Positions 53,481 through 62,915 are shown, numbered from the stretch's first letter. The stretch: DNA of 64,000 nucleotides from Paenibacillus plantiphilus (GCF_927798095.1 NZ_CAKMMF010000003.1:222612-286611); one strand, 5' to 3'. A program made the numbers and translations. Notes: a model not told the origin generated them from the sequence alone.

Positions 53481-53942
53481 CTTACGGCCATAGCTTTCGG
53501 GCATCTGCGACGACTTTTCATCTGTAAGAGGGTTTTTCAGGCTTCCAGCGAGCCTCGCTCCACTTTTCCTCGCTGTAACGCAGTTTTTCCGCCTTACGGC
53601 CATAGCTTTCGGGCATCCTGCGGCGACTTTTCATCTGTAAGAGGGTTTTTCAGGCTTCCAGCGAGCCTCGCTCCACTTTTCCTCGCTGTAAAGCGGTTTT
53701 TCCGCCTTACGGCCATAGCTTTCGGGCATTCTACGGCGACTTTTCATCTGTAAGAGGGTTTTTCAGGCTTCCAGCGAGCCTCGCTCCACTTTTCCTCGCT
53801 GTAACGCAGTTTTTCCGCCTTACGGCCATAGCTTTCGGGCATTCTGCGACGACTTTTCATCTGTAAGAGGGTTTTTCAGGCTTCCAGCGAGCCTCGCTCC
53901 ACTTTTCCTCGCTGTAAAGCGGTTTTTCCGCCTTACGGCCAT
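53481..53942. repeat. 113-bp tandem repeat array 2, inverted relative to array 1
   Basis: CTTACGGCCA begins at 53481, 53593, 53706, 53819 and 53932 (spacing 112, 113, 113, 113). Reverse-complemented, each unit aligns along its length with the array at 32391-32930: GGCGGAAAAAC-x-GC, TTACAGC, TGGAGCGAGG, CTGAAAAACC, CTTACAGATG and CGCAGAT occur in the same order. Units alternate between GTAACGCAG and GTAAAGCGG variants. Confidence 0.92.
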
Positions 53943-54054
53943 CACCTGATTAACTTTTTCAGCAGACTGAAAACCAAAAGTTTACCAGCCCACTCACTTG
54001 CTGCTGTTGATGACATCCTCGTGTCATGCAATTTCCCGTCCGCCAAAACAACAA

Positions 54055-54095
54055 AGGCTGCCCCTTAAAGTAGTATTCTACTTTGGGGACAGCCT
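54055..54095 (-). terminator. Terminator of leuCD
   Basis: AGGCTGCCCCTTAAAGTAG and CTACTTTGGGGACAGCCT pair (with small mismatches) around a 4-nt loop, 43 bp after the leuD stop. Confidence 0.75.
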
Positions 54096-54137
54096 AGTAT
54101 GCTCACGCAAAGGAAAGCAATGTTGTTAGGACGAATG

Positions 54138-54731
54138 CTAGAATGCGACGCGTGCAGCCTCATAAGCGGAAATCTTATCTTCGTGCTGCAGCGTAAGTCC
54201 GATATCATCAAGACCTTGCAGCAGGAATTGGCGGCGATGCTCGTCGAGATCAAAGTTAATCTCCAGACCAGCGTTGTCAACAATCTTATTGTTCTCCAGA
54301 TCAACCGTCAATTGATAGCCTTCCGTTGCAGCCGTACGCTGGAACAGGTCTTCAACCTGCTCTTCGCTCAGGCGGATCGGCAGAATACCGTTCTTGAAGC
54401 AGTTGTTGTAGAAAATATCAGCAAACGATGGCGCGATTACAACCTTAAAGCCATAATCAAGAATCGCCCAAGGGGCATGCTCACGGGATGATCCACAGCC
54501 GAAGTTAGCGCGCGAAATAAGAACGGATGATCCTTGGTAGCGCGGTTGGTTCAAGCTGAAATCAGCGATTGTGTTGCCCTTCTCGTCCCAGCGCCATTCA
54601 AAGAACAGGAACTGGCCAAAGCCGCTCCGCTCGATGCGCTTCAGAAATTGCTTTGGAATAATAGCGTCGGTATCCACATTAACACGGTCAACCGGGGCAA
54701 CAAGGCCCGTTAACTTTTTGAATGCTTCCAT
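54138..54731 (-). CDS. leuD: 3-isopropylmalate dehydratase small subunit
   Basis: 197 residues, usual length. With LeuC it isomerises 2- to 3-isopropylmalate in leucine synthesis. Motifs: [38 protein letters not shown] and [20 protein letters not shown] 54731 with GAGAGGAG about 11 nt upstream; 37 bp after leuC in one transcript. Confidence 0.96.
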   Translation of the reverse strand: MEAFKKLTGLVAPVDRVNVDTDAIIPKQFLKRIERSGFGQFLFFEWRWDEKGNTIADFSLNQPRYQGSSVLISRANFGCGSSREHAPWAILDYGFKVVIAPSFADIFYNNCFKNGILPIRLSEEQVEDLFQRTAATEGYQLTVDLENNKIVDNAGLEINFDLDEHRRQFLLQGLDDIGLTLQHEDKISAYEAARVAF

Positions 54732-54768
54732 ACGAATTGCAGCTCCTCTCGAAATAACGCCAAACTTA

Positions 54769-56190
54769 TTAGTTCAAAACTTCGGACTTGATTTTCCAGT
54801 CGCGAACGTCAGTGAATTTACCCATTATTGCAGCAGCAGCAGCCATTGCCGGCGATACGAGATGCGTACGTCCGCCACGGCCCTGACGGCCTTCAAAATT
54901 TCGGTTGGATGTCGATGCGCAGCGTTGACCCGGCTCAAGCACATCCGGATTCATCGCAAGACACATGGAGCAGCCAGCGTCACGCCATTCGAAACCAGCG
55001 TCAACGAAGATTTTGTCCAGTCCTTCTTTCTCAGCTTGAATCTTCACTCGGCCAGATCCTGGAACGACGATTGCCGTTACGCGGTCGCTTACTTTATAGC
55101 CCTTGGCAATTTCTGCAGCAGCGCGCAAATCCTCGATGCGGCCATTCGTGCAGGAACCGATAAATACGTAATCAATCTCAATCTCGGTCATCGGCGTGCC
55201 TGGAGCAAGACCCATGTAATCCAAAGCCGCTTCAGCAGCTTTGCGCTCGTTCTCAGTCGGCAGCTCGGAAGGCACAGGCACGTTGGACGTAATGTCTGTA
55301 CCCATACCCGGGCTTGTGCCCCAAGTAACTTGCGGAATAAGAGAATCAACGTCGAAGTCGACAGCAGCATCGTAGGTTGCGCCTTCATCTGTCGTCAACT
55401 GCTGCCATACAGCAACAGCGCGATCATAGGCTTCGCCTTGCGGTGCATATTCGCGTCCGCGCAAATAGTTGAAGGTCGTTTCATCAGGTGCGATAAGACC
55501 GGCGCGCGCGCCAGCTTCGATGGACATGTTGCACACAGTCATACGCTCTTCCATCGACAGGGTGCGGATCGCTTCGCCTGTGAACTCAAGCACATAGCCT
55601 GTTGCAAAGTCTGTGCCGTACTTCGCGATAACACCAAGAATCATATCTTTAGCGGTTACGCCAGCTTTGCGGCTGCCGTTGAATTTCACTTCCATCGTCT
55701 TAGGCTTCGATTGCTGGAGACATTGCGTTGCCATTACATGCTCAACCTCGGAAGTTCCGATACCGAATGCAAGAGCGCCGAACGCGCCGTGCGTAGACGT
55801 ATGGCTGTCGCCGCAAACGATTGTTTTGCCCGGGTGAGTAAGTCCAAGCTCAGGACCCATAACGTGAACAACGCCTTGATCAATGCTGTCCAGATCGAAC
55901 AGTGTAACGCCAAAGTCTTTGCAGTTCTGCGTCAGCGTATCAATTTGCTGCTTGGAGATTGGATCTTTAATATTGAAGCGATCTTTCGTCGGAACGTTAT
56001 GATCCATCGTTGCGAAAGTCAGATCAGGACGGCGCACTTTGCGGCCGCTCAAGCGCAGACCTTCAAATGCCTGCGGGGACGTTACTTCATGGACCAATTG
56101 CAAGTCGATATAAATAATGCTCGGCTTGCCCTCTTCCGAATGAATAACGTGGTTATCCCAAATTTTCTCAAACATCGTCTTTTTAGACAT
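54769..56190 (-). CDS. leuC: 3-isopropylmalate dehydratase large subunit
   Basis: 473 residues; aconitase-type enzyme with a 4Fe-4S cluster. Motifs: [24 protein letters not shown] region ([20 protein letters not shown]), [18 protein letters not shown] and [11 protein letters not shown] supply the three cluster cysteines. ATG 56190 has AGAGGTG 6 nt upstream; a GTG three codons earlier overlaps the ribosome site. Only leuCD is present here; leuAB lie elsewhere. Confidence 0.95.
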   Translation of the reverse strand: MSKKTMFEKIWDNHVIHSEEGKPSIIYIDLQLVHEVTSPQAFEGLRLSGRKVRRPDLTFATMDHNVPTKDRFNIKDPISKQQIDTLTQNCKDFGVTLFDLDSIDQGVVHVMGPELGLTHPGKTIVCGDSHTSTHGAFGALAFGIGTSEVEHVMATQCLQQSKPKTMEVKFNGSRKAGVTAKDMILGVIAKYGTDFATGYVLEFTGEAIRTLSMEERMTVCNMSIEAGARAGLIAPDETTFNYLRGREYAPQGEAYDRAVAVWQQLTTDEGATYDAAVDFDVDSLIPQVTWGTSPGMGTDITSNVPVPSELPTENERKAAEAALDYMGLAPGTPMTEIEIDYVFIGSCTNGRIEDLRAAAEIAKGYKVSDRVTAIVVPGSGRVKIQAEKEGLDKIFVDAGFEWRDAGCSMCLAMNPDVLEPGQRCASTSNRNFEGRQGRGGRTHLVSPAMAAAAAIMGKFTDVRDWKIKSEVLN

Positions 56191-56245
56191 TGGATTCACC
56201 TCTTATAAATTTCAATATGTCGTTAGCAATATCGTTGATAGAATC

Positions 56246-56299
56246 ATCATAGCATTTCTTTCTTCATTGAACCAAGATATAATATCTATAACTGCGATA
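56246..56299 (-). promoter_or_regulatory. leuC promoter with adjacent LysR-type dyads
   Basis: Minus strand: TTGGTT (56275-56270), 18 bp, TATGAT (56251-56246). Just upstream lie a perfect palindrome AGATAT-A-ATATCT (56275-56287) and a dyad CTAT-N7-ATAG (56285-56299), the T-N11-A type bound by LysR regulators. On the plus strand, TATAAT at 56278-56283 may serve lysR. An activator site abutting -35 fits control of leuCD by the divergent regulator; this is inferred. Confidence 0.6.
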
Positions 56300-56354
56300 G
56301 GTACGGCCTATGACAGGCAGCAGAGGAAAATATGTCCCAAGGAGCATCCAACAA

Positions 56355-57254
56355 ATGGAATTTCGCCAATTACAATATGTGATCCAGATCGCCAAGGAGA
56401 AGAACTTCTCCAGAGCCGCCGAAAAACTGCATATCGCTCAGCCTTCATTAAGCCAGCAGCTGTCCAAGCTGGAGAAGGAGATCGGTGTGCTGCTGTTCCG
56501 CCGCACGACGAATTCCGTCGAGCTGACACATGCCGGTTCCGTCTTCGTGGAGAAGGCGCAGAATATACTCGACAGCATCGAGCAGCTCAAGCAGGAGCTT
56601 GACGATCTTGCTCACATGCGTAAAGGAAAGCTCGTCGTCGGAAGCTTGCCCATCACCGGCTCTCATGTTCTCCCGCTCGTGCTGCCGGTATTCGGCAAAC
56701 GGTATCCCGAGATCGAAGTCGTCCTCGTCGAGGACAGCTCGTCCCGATTGGAGCAGCTTACAGCCAGCGGTCAGACCGACCTCAGCCTGCTCTCGCTGCC
56801 GCTGCAGGAGCCCTCTCTTACTTGGGAGGCGATCATTGATGAAGAAATCTGTTTAGCCGTCCCGCCAGAGCATGGGCTAGCCAAGCGAAGCGAGCCCGTG
56901 CAATTGTCCGATCTTGCCGCAGAGCCTTTTATCATTCTCAAAAAAGGACAGGGCTTCCGGCAAATTGTACTGGAGCTATGCGAAGGAGCCGGCTTCGAGC
57001 CGCGTGTCGTCTTCGAGAGCGGCAATATTGAAACGGTGCAGTCCCTTGTCGCGGCTGGGATGGGAATCGCATGCGTGCCCAAGATGGTCACCCGTGCCAA
57101 GTGGAGCGAGTTTGCCCCGGTTTACTTGGGCATAGCACCGCCTACACCTTCGCGAACGCTTGTTATTGCAAGCCGCAAAGGCCGCTATCTGTCGAAAGCG
57201 GCCGAAGCTTTTATAGAAACAATGAAATCAACGGTTGAGCATCATTTCGGATGA
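56355..57254 (+). CDS. LysR-family regulator divergent from leuCD
   Basis: 299 residues from ATG 56355, with AAGGAG 10 nt upstream. N-terminal HTH: MEFRQLQYVIQIAKEKNFSR, AAEKLHIAQPSLSQQLSKLE, FRRTTNSVELTHAG. The effector domain begins GKLVVGSLPITGSHVLPLVL and has the type 2 periplasmic-binding fold. It belongs to the broad CcpC/CynR/AlsR-like group; the ligand is not evident. Divergence from leuC with a shared 165-bp control region suggests it regulates leuCD and itself. Confidence 0.92.
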   Translation: MEFRQLQYVIQIAKEKNFSRAAEKLHIAQPSLSQQLSKLEKEIGVLLFRRTTNSVELTHAGSVFVEKAQNILDSIEQLKQELDDLAHMRKGKLVVGSLPITGSHVLPLVLPVFGKRYPEIEVVLVEDSSSRLEQLTASGQTDLSLLSLPLQEPSLTWEAIIDEEICLAVPPEHGLAKRSEPVQLSDLAAEPFIILKKGQGFRQIVLELCEGAGFEPRVVFESGNIETVQSLVAAGMGIACVPKMVTRAKWSEFAPVYLGIAPPTPSRTLVIASRKGRYLSKAAEAFIETMKSTVEHHFG

Positions 57255-57423
57255 GCTAGATAATTTTCTCTACATTAGTTGAACGATTGAAAGGAACAAA
57301 GGGGCCGCTGCGCTGGGAATATTCTTTCGATCGCTGCTGTTCTTTTTTCGTTGCTTATAATCGCTATACTTCTATATTTACATTGGATCTTCCTGCAATT
57401 GGTTTGAGGGCAGGAAAAAACCA

Positions 57424-58227
57424 CTAATAAAGCGTCGGTCTTCGATCCTCGAAAACCGGAATTTTAGCTCTAACGGCATCCACCAGTGACAGATCGATTT
57501 CGGCGCGGAGAATCATTTCTTCCTCATCCGCTTCTCCGATAATCTCGCCCCAGGGATCGATAATTAGCGAGTGGCCGAAAAAGCTGCTTGACCCGCTTAC
57601 TCCACAGCGATTGCAGGCGATGACGAACATTTGATTCTCGATTGCCCTTGCGGTAAGCAGCGTCCGCCAATGATGGAGCCGCGGATTCGGCCATTGAGCG
57701 GGCACGAACAGCATTTTGGCGCCGTCTAGCGCCAGCTTTCGAGCCAGCTCAGGGAAGCGGATGTCGTAGCAGATCATCATGCCGGCATCCGCAGCTCCCA
57801 CGCGAAGCTTCCCGATCTTATCTCCTGCCTGAAGATGCTTCTCCTCGTCCATAAGCCGAAATAAATGAATTTTCGAATACTCCGCAATTATTTCACCGCT
57901 TGCGTCAAAGGCGTAGCTGGTATTAAAGACACCCTCAGGACGCCCTTCCGCTATGGAACCCGCCAATAGCTGAACCCCATGCTTGCTGCAGAATGCCGAC
58001 AGCAGCGCTTTCGTTCTTGCTCCCGCTTCATCTGCTAGCTCATTGATCCTCTCAAGCGCATAACCTGTATTCCACATTTCCGGCAGCACGATCAAATCCG
58101 GCTTAACCGGACCAGATACGGCCTCCTCCAGCTTTGCCGCCAGTCTGTCAAAATTAGCGTCCGGATGTCCCGCATCGACATGCATTTGTATCAAAGCGAG
58201 CTTCAGCCTGTTGTGTTGCGTTTCCAT
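57424..58227 (-). CDS. mtnU: Nitrilase-superfamily omega-amidase, probable MtnU
   Basis: 267 residues from ATG 58227 (GGAGG 7 nt upstream). The catalytic triad is Glu in IVLPEMWNTGY, Lys in YSKIHLFRLMDEE and Cys in MMICYDIRFPEL. In the methionine salvage pathway MtnU hydrolyses 2-oxoglutaramate made when MtnE uses glutamine as amino donor. Proximity to mtnE, divergent with one small gene between, supports this over a general carbon-nitrogen hydrolase. Confidence 0.82.
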   Translation of the reverse strand: METQHNRLKLALIQMHVDAGHPDANFDRLAAKLEEAVSGPVKPDLIVLPEMWNTGYALERINELADEAGARTKALLSAFCSKHGVQLLAGSIAEGRPEGVFNTSYAFDASGEIIAEYSKIHLFRLMDEEKHLQAGDKIGKLRVGAADAGMMICYDIRFPELARKLALDGAKMLFVPAQWPNPRLHHWRTLLTARAIENQMFVIACNRCGVSGSSSFFGHSLIIDPWGEIIGEADEEEMILRAEIDLSLVDAVRAKIPVFEDRRPTLY

Positions 58228-58371
58228 GCAATAACCTCCAGCTCTTCCTGCTATTTCACACTGCAATTGAAGAAGAATGTTTTCCCTTATGATACCGCCT
58301 CATGGTTCGCTGTCAAGATGGGTAGCTTAATCGTTGTAACGATAACCGATTTATTAAAAGGAGATTGAGCC

Positions 58372-58812
58372 ATGAAAGCAAAAATAATGATTCTGTTGGC
58401 ATTAGCCTTCTGCATGCTGCTTCCTAATATGGCGGCAGCGCATCCAAGAGCGGAAGGGACAACACTGCCTAAGCCGGTTCAAGCCTTTGATGTTGCTGCG
58501 GGAAAGGTCGTCAAAACTGTACCGAACAGCAAACAATATCAAGACTATGCCCGATCATGGCTAGCCTCGGTAACCGGCCTTTCGCCTCAAGTCGAAGCGA
58601 ACGAGAAGTGCGGCTATGTGTACCGGATTCCTCTCACTGAGACAGCTTCCGTCAAGACAACCGGTTTAAATGTGCAGGTAACCGACGTATTTCTCTTTTA
58701 TTGCCCGAACAAGCCGGCTCTTCTTCTTATTTTTGACGAGAACCGCAAGCCGTATTTACTGCAATTCAAAGCCGACATACAGCCGTTCCTGAAAACAATC
58801 GCGATCCCATAG
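58372..58812 (+). CDS. Small exported protein of unknown function
   Basis: 146 residues with a clear signal peptide (IMILLALAFCMLLPNMAAA-H) and AAAAGGAG upstream. The mature part is beta-rich with YARSWLASVTGLSPQVEANE and a C-terminal strand pair (LLLIFDENRKPYLLQF). Two cysteines (EKCGYVY, LFYCPNK) could form a disulfide. It lies between the divergent mtnU and mtnE genes, but nothing ties it to methionine salvage. No family recognised. Confidence 0.8.
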   Translation: MKAKIMILLALAFCMLLPNMAAAHPRAEGTTLPKPVQAFDVAAGKVVKTVPNSKQYQDYARSWLASVTGLSPQVEANEKCGYVYRIPLTETASVKTTGLNVQVTDVFLFYCPNKPALLLIFDENRKPYLLQFKADIQPFLKTIAIP

Positions 58813-58843
58813 CTGACGGAAGCCCCACCCTGCCCTGCTCTTC

Positions 58844-58872
58844 TCGACACCTATTCCGAATCATGCTACATT
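58844..58872 (+). promoter_or_regulatory. Candidate promoter of mtnE
   Basis: TCGACA (58844-58849), 17 bp, TACATT (58867-58872), about 50 bp before the mtnE ATG. No S-box riboswitch is present. Confidence 0.5.
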
Positions 58873-58922
58873 AGGCATAGAAAGCTCAATTATGCAGCGA
58901 ATAAGTGGAGTGAAGAGATCCT

Positions 58923-60116
58923 ATGAATTCGAAACCATCTATAATGCCGATTCAATCGGCACGTCGACTGAATGAGTTGCCCAAACAATTTTTCGCCGAT
59001 CTGGTTCGTAAAGCAAATGCACAAGCTGCCAAAGGCCATGATGTCATTAATTTGGGGCAGGGCAATCCGGATCGGCCTACACCGCCTCACATCGTACAGA
59101 CTTTGCAGGAGGCCGCAGCCAATCCAGCCTATCACCGTTATCCGCCCTTCAGCGGCTATCCCTTTCTCAAGGAAGCCGTCGTGAAGAGGTATATGGAGGA
59201 TTATGGCGTGGAGTTGGACCCTGAGACAGAGGTAGCTATTCTTTTCGGCGGCAAAACAGGACTGATTGAAATTAATCAATGCCTGCTTGATCCTGGAGAT
59301 ATTTGCCTCGTTCCCGATCCTGGATATCCCGATTACTGGTCAGGCGTCGCTCTCGCTGGCGGGGTCATGGAATATATGCCGCTGCTGGAGAGCAATGGCT
59401 TTCTGCCCGATTATGATGCGATTCCCTCACACATAGCAGACAAGGCCAAGCTCATGTTCATCAATTACCCGAACAACCCGACAGGCGCAGTCGCCGGTCC
59501 CGAATTTTATGCAAAAACAGTTGAATTTGCAGCTCGTCACGGCATCGTTGTTGCGAGTGATTTCGCCTATGGCGCAATTGGCTTCGATGGCGAGCAGCCT
59601 GTCAGCTTCCTGCAGACCCCTGGAGCCAAGGAGGTTGGCGTAGAATTCTACACGTTATCCAAAACCTACAACATGGCCGGCTGGCGTGTCGGCTTTGCCC
59701 TGGGCAATAAGGAAGTTATTCGACTGATCAATTTGATTCAGGATCATTATTACTGCAGTCTGTTTGGCGGCATTCAAGCCGCTGCCGCAGCAGCGCTCAG
59801 CGGACCACAGCACTGCGTACAAGAGCTGACCGCCACTTATGAGCGCCGGCGCGATGCCCTGTTTGCCGCCATGCAATCGATTGGCTGGCATTCGTCTAAG
59901 CCTGGCGGCTCCTTCTTCTGCTGGCTGCCCGTTCCCAAAGGGCATACATCATCATCCTTCGCTGATCTGGTACTTGAGCAGGCCAATGTCGTTGTAGCGC
60001 CAGGCATTGGCTTCGGACGGCATGGCGAAGGCTATGTCAGACTTGGCCTGCTGGCGCCAGAGGATCGGCTGGAGGAAGCCATTATCCGCATCGGAAGGCT
60101 CGGTCTGTTCGGCTAG
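58923..60116 (+). CDS. mtnE: Methionine-salvage aminotransferase (PLP class I/II)
   Basis: 397 residues. Fold-type I PLP enzyme converting 4-methylthio-2-oxobutanoate to methionine. Motifs: HDVINLGQGNPDRPTP, YHRYPPFSGYPFLKEAV, LFINYPNNPTGA-like MFINYPNNPTGAVAG, Schiff-base Lys in YTLSKTYNMAGWRVGFA, and C-terminal RLGLLAPEDRLEEAI. Assignment to MtnE rather than another aspartate-type aminotransferase rests on mtnU and mtnW being near. Confidence 0.85.
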   Translation: MNSKPSIMPIQSARRLNELPKQFFADLVRKANAQAAKGHDVINLGQGNPDRPTPPHIVQTLQEAAANPAYHRYPPFSGYPFLKEAVVKRYMEDYGVELDPETEVAILFGGKTGLIEINQCLLDPGDICLVPDPGYPDYWSGVALAGGVMEYMPLLESNGFLPDYDAIPSHIADKAKLMFINYPNNPTGAVAGPEFYAKTVEFAARHGIVVASDFAYGAIGFDGEQPVSFLQTPGAKEVGVEFYTLSKTYNMAGWRVGFALGNKEVIRLINLIQDHYYCSLFGGIQAAAAAALSGPQHCVQELTATYERRRDALFAAMQSIGWHSSKPGGSFFCWLPVPKGHTSSSFADLVLEQANVVVAPGIGFGRHGEGYVRLGLLAPEDRLEEAIIRIGRLGLFG

Positions 60117-60122
60117 ATCGGC

Positions 60123-60152
60123 TTTACACCCAGCCAGCCAACATGATATGAT
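60123..60152 (+). promoter_or_regulatory. Sigma-A promoter of the proBA T-box transcript
   Basis: TTTACA (60123-60128), 18 bp, TATGAT (60147-60152); start near 60159, about 30 bp before the T-box stem I. Confidence 0.75.
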
Positions 60153-60189
60153 GGTACGTAATTCACAACTGCAAACTAACGTCTTGATG

Positions 60190-60440
60190 GGACTAGTAAG
60201 CTATCCAAGTATCGCGCTCAGAGAGTAAATTCCACTGGCTGCAAGAATTTACCGCGAACGAAGCTGAACCCACCCCTGAACGGTCGGCGAAGAGCCGAAC
60301 AGCGCCTGCTGTTATCAGGTCGATGAAGCGGAACGGCATCATCCTCGAATTCGTTCGGGTGGTAATGACCGTTAATAAAGGTGGTACCGCGGAAGTTACA
60401 CTTTCGTCCTTTGTATTATTGAAGGGCGGAAGTTTTTTTA
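60190..60440 (+). ncRNA. T-box leader riboswitch, proline specifier
   Basis: Senses uncharged tRNA and permits read-through into proBA. Stem I distal part: AGAGAG, then TAAATTC pairing with GAATTTA around a loop with GGCTGCAA. The specifier loop reads GAA-CCC-ACC, so the specifier is CCC (60269-60271), a proline codon. The T-box core AAAGGTGGTACCGCGG lies at 60377-60392, followed by the terminator at 60400-60440. The core has GGTGGTACC in place of the common GGTGGAACC. Proline-specific T-boxes upstream of proBA are known in Bacillus. Confidence 0.92.
60400..60440 (+). terminator. T-box regulatory terminator
   Basis: ACTTTCGTCCTT (60400-60411) pairs with AAGGGCGGAAGT (60422-60433) using G-U pairs, followed by a run of T. 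The antiterminator would instead pair the T-box core. Confidence 0.85.
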
Positions 60441-60467
60441 TTTTCAACAGCAGAAAGGGTAATTCAT

Positions 60468-61583
60468 ATGACAGAACGTATCGTCGTCAAGATCGGAAGC
60501 AGCTCATTAACGTCGGATGAAGGCGGACTTAACCGCGAACGGATCGTATTCTTCTCCCGTGAGCTCGCAGCGCTACATGAGGCTGGTTATCAGGTGCTGC
60601 TCGTAACCTCAGGGGCTGTAGCGGCAGGCTTTCGCCAAATCGGCTACGAATCAAGGCCGAAGCTGATTCATGAGAAGCAAGCGGCTGCGGCTGTCGGGCA
60701 AGCGCTTCTCATGCAGGCCTATCAGGAGGCATTCGCAAGCAATGGTCCCCATCGCGGTATAGGCGTTGCCCAAATATTGCTCACCCGCGCTGACTTCTCC
60801 AATCGCAAACGGATATCAAATGCCCTGATGACAGTTGAGGAGCTGCTGCGCCAACGCATCATCCCTATCATTAACGAGAATGACACTGTAGCGACGGATG
60901 AGCTGAAATTCAGCGATAATGATACATTATCCGCCCTTGTCGCCAATCTTGTGAAAGCGAAGCATCTGCTTATTTTAACGGATACAGACGGCCTTTATAC
61001 AGAGGACCCCAGATTTAATCCACATGCCAAACGAATCGAACGCGTGGAGCAAATCTCTGACGATATTATGAGCTTCGCCGGAGATTCCGGTTCCTCAGTC
61101 GGCACTGGCGGCATGCGCTCCAAGATCGAAGCGGCCCGCGTAGCCATGCGCGGCGGCGTTCCCGCCTTTGTCGGCCGCGTGAAAGAGTCTGGCGATCTGT
61201 CCCTCGCTGTGCACGGAACTGGCAAGGGTACATACTTTGACACCAGCTTGCATAATTTGCCCATGAAGAAGCAATGGCTCGGCTTTCATTCTCAGCCACA
61301 GGGTAAAATTATCGTCGACGACGGCGCAGAGGCAGCCCTGCTCAAACGTGGCAAAAGCCTGCTTCCAGCAGGAGTTCGCACTATCGAAGGGGACTTTCAT
61401 CCCGGCGATGTCGTGGAGGTCGTTAATCTGCAGCATCAAACGCTTGGCCGCGGTGTAGTCAATTATTCCGCCTGGGAGGTTCAAGCGGTCGCCGGTCTAA
61501 GCACCACTGAAGTTAGGCGCCGTGTTGAGGTAGCCCGAATTGAAGTGATCCATCGCGATGAATGGGTCAGCTTGAGAGATTAA
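60468..61583 (+). CDS. proB: Glutamate 5-kinase
   Basis: 371 residues. First step of proline synthesis: phosphorylates glutamate. Amino acid kinase domain (VKIGSSSLTSDEGGL, VTSGAVAAGFRQIGY, NENDTVATDELKFSDNDTLS, LILTDTDGLY, GTGGMRSKIEAA) and C-terminal PUA domain (GKIIVDDGAEAALLKRGKSL, GVVNYSAWE). ATG with AAAGGG upstream, 28 nt after the T-box terminator. Confidence 0.96.
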   Translation: MTERIVVKIGSSSLTSDEGGLNRERIVFFSRELAALHEAGYQVLLVTSGAVAAGFRQIGYESRPKLIHEKQAAAAVGQALLMQAYQEAFASNGPHRGIGVAQILLTRADFSNRKRISNALMTVEELLRQRIIPIINENDTVATDELKFSDNDTLSALVANLVKAKHLLILTDTDGLYTEDPRFNPHAKRIERVEQISDDIMSFAGDSGSSVGTGGMRSKIEAARVAMRGGVPAFVGRVKESGDLSLAVHGTGKGTYFDTSLHNLPMKKQWLGFHSQPQGKIIVDDGAEAALLKRGKSLLPAGVRTIEGDFHPGDVVEVVNLQHQTLGRGVVNYSAWEVQAVAGLSTTEVRRRVEVARIEVIHRDEWVSLRD

Positions 61584-61606
61584 TTATTCACGAGGAGGCA
61601 ATACAG

Positions 61607-62854
61607 ATGAGTGAAGTACGTCAGAAAGCCGCACTAGCCAAACAAGCATCCGCAGTTATGAACTCGCTCACAACAGAGCAGAAGAACGATGCGCTTAGAC
61701 TTATGGCTGATGCGCTTGTGAAGGAGCAGCAATCGATCATTCAAGCGAATCATAACGATATTGCACGTGGACGAGAGAATGGAACGAGTGAATCCCTGCT
61801 GGACCGTCTCGCATTGAATGAGAACCGAATTGCCGATATTGCCCAAGGATTGCGCCAAATCGTGGAGCTGTCAGATCCGGTTGGACGCATTCTGGAGCAG
61901 TTTGACCGTCCCAACGGCTTGCGCGTTGAGAAAATTTCCGTTCCACTCGGCGTCATCGGAATGATCTATGAAGCGCGTCCTAACGTTACAGTCGATGCCG
62001 CCGGACTATGCCTCAAGACAGGCAATGCGGTCGTGCTGCGCGGCGGCTCTGCAGCGCTTCATTCCAACCGCAGAATCGTCGAAGTGCTAAGAGAAGCGTT
62101 GTCTCACAGCGACATGCCGCTCGAAGCGCTGCAGCTGATCGAGGATGCGGACCGTGCATCTGTAGATGAAATGCTGAAGCTGAATGGACTGCTGGATGTA
62201 GTGATCCCGCGTGGCGGCGCATCGCTCATTCGCAATGTCGTTGCCAATGCCACCGTGCCAGTTATCGAAACTGGCGCAGGCATCTGTCATACCTATGTCG
62301 ATGAGAGCGCAGAACTTGAAATGGCCTCTAATATTGCATTCAACGCTAAGGTCCAGCGTCCCTCCGTCTGCAATTCAATGGAAACGCTGCTTGTGCATGA
62401 GTCATTCGCCGCGAATCATCTGCGAGTCATCGCTAATCGGTTTCTTGCCGCCAATGTAGCCATTCACGGCTGTTCACGAACGATGAGCCTTATTCCTGAA
62501 GCAGAGGCTGCAACTGACCAGGATTATGCCACGGAATACAACGACTATATTCTGAACATTCGCATCGTTGCGAATATCGAAGAAGCGCTGATGCATATCA
62601 GCCAGTTCGGAACGCAGCATTCCGAATGTATCGTAACCGAGAATGCCGGGCATGCTGCGCGTTTTCTTCAGAGCGTGGATGCTGCAGCCGTGTACCATAA
62701 TGCATCAACAAGATTTACCGATGGCTTCGAATTCGGCTTCGGCGCAGAGATAGGCATAAGTACGCAAAAGCTTCATGCCAGAGGTCCAATGGGACTCCCT
62801 GCTCTCACATCAACTAAATACCGGATTTACGGCACGGGCCAGATTCGCGGTTAA
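61607..62854 (+). CDS. proA: Gamma-glutamyl phosphate reductase
   Basis: 415 residues; start ATG 61607 with GAGGAGG 8 nt upstream. Aldehyde-dehydrogenase fold; reduces glutamyl phosphate to glutamate semialdehyde. Motifs: GVIGMIYEARPNVTVDAAGL, LRGGSAALHSNRRI, the catalytic Cys in RPSVCNSMETLLVH, and ARGPMGLPALTSTKYRI near the end. 23 bp after proB, same T-box-controlled transcript. Confidence 0.96.
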   Translation: MSEVRQKAALAKQASAVMNSLTTEQKNDALRLMADALVKEQQSIIQANHNDIARGRENGTSESLLDRLALNENRIADIAQGLRQIVELSDPVGRILEQFDRPNGLRVEKISVPLGVIGMIYEARPNVTVDAAGLCLKTGNAVVLRGGSAALHSNRRIVEVLREALSHSDMPLEALQLIEDADRASVDEMLKLNGLLDVVIPRGGASLIRNVVANATVPVIETGAGICHTYVDESAELEMASNIAFNAKVQRPSVCNSMETLLVHESFAANHLRVIANRFLAANVAIHGCSRTMSLIPEAEAATDQDYATEYNDYILNIRIVANIEEALMHISQFGTQHSECIVTENAGHAARFLQSVDAAAVYHNASTRFTDGFEFGFGAEIGISTQKLHARGPMGLPALTSTKYRIYGTGQIRG

Positions 62855-62890
62855 AGGACTGCTTTTGATACTATTATTATAAAATCTAAT

Positions 62891-62915
62891 GACAATCGGG
62901 GTTAGTCAGATTGTC
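62891..62915 (+). promoter_or_regulatory. Inverted repeat upstream of proC
   Basis: GACAATC and GATTGTC are 7-bp inverted arms 11 bp apart, in the 81-bp proA-proC gap. An AT-rich TATTATTATAAAAT precedes them. Could be an operator or a weak hairpin; undecided. Confidence 0.35.

Larger units (their letters stand above)
53116..54137. other. 1022-bp gene-free region with repeat array 2 and the leuD terminator
   Basis: Holds the array at 53481-53942 and the terminator at 54055-54095. The stretch 53130-53470 shows no ribosome-bound frame; it probably carries the amidase promoter, which I could not pin down. Confidence 0.55.

Noticed and set aside
54571-56208. 545-codon plus-strand open frame
   Set aside because: Exact antisense shadow of leuD and leuC, whose motifs are unambiguous.
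57388-57416. Hairpin TTCCTGC/GCAGGAA between lysR and mtnU as terminator
   Set aside because: No T-run on the correct side for either gene; left unannotated.
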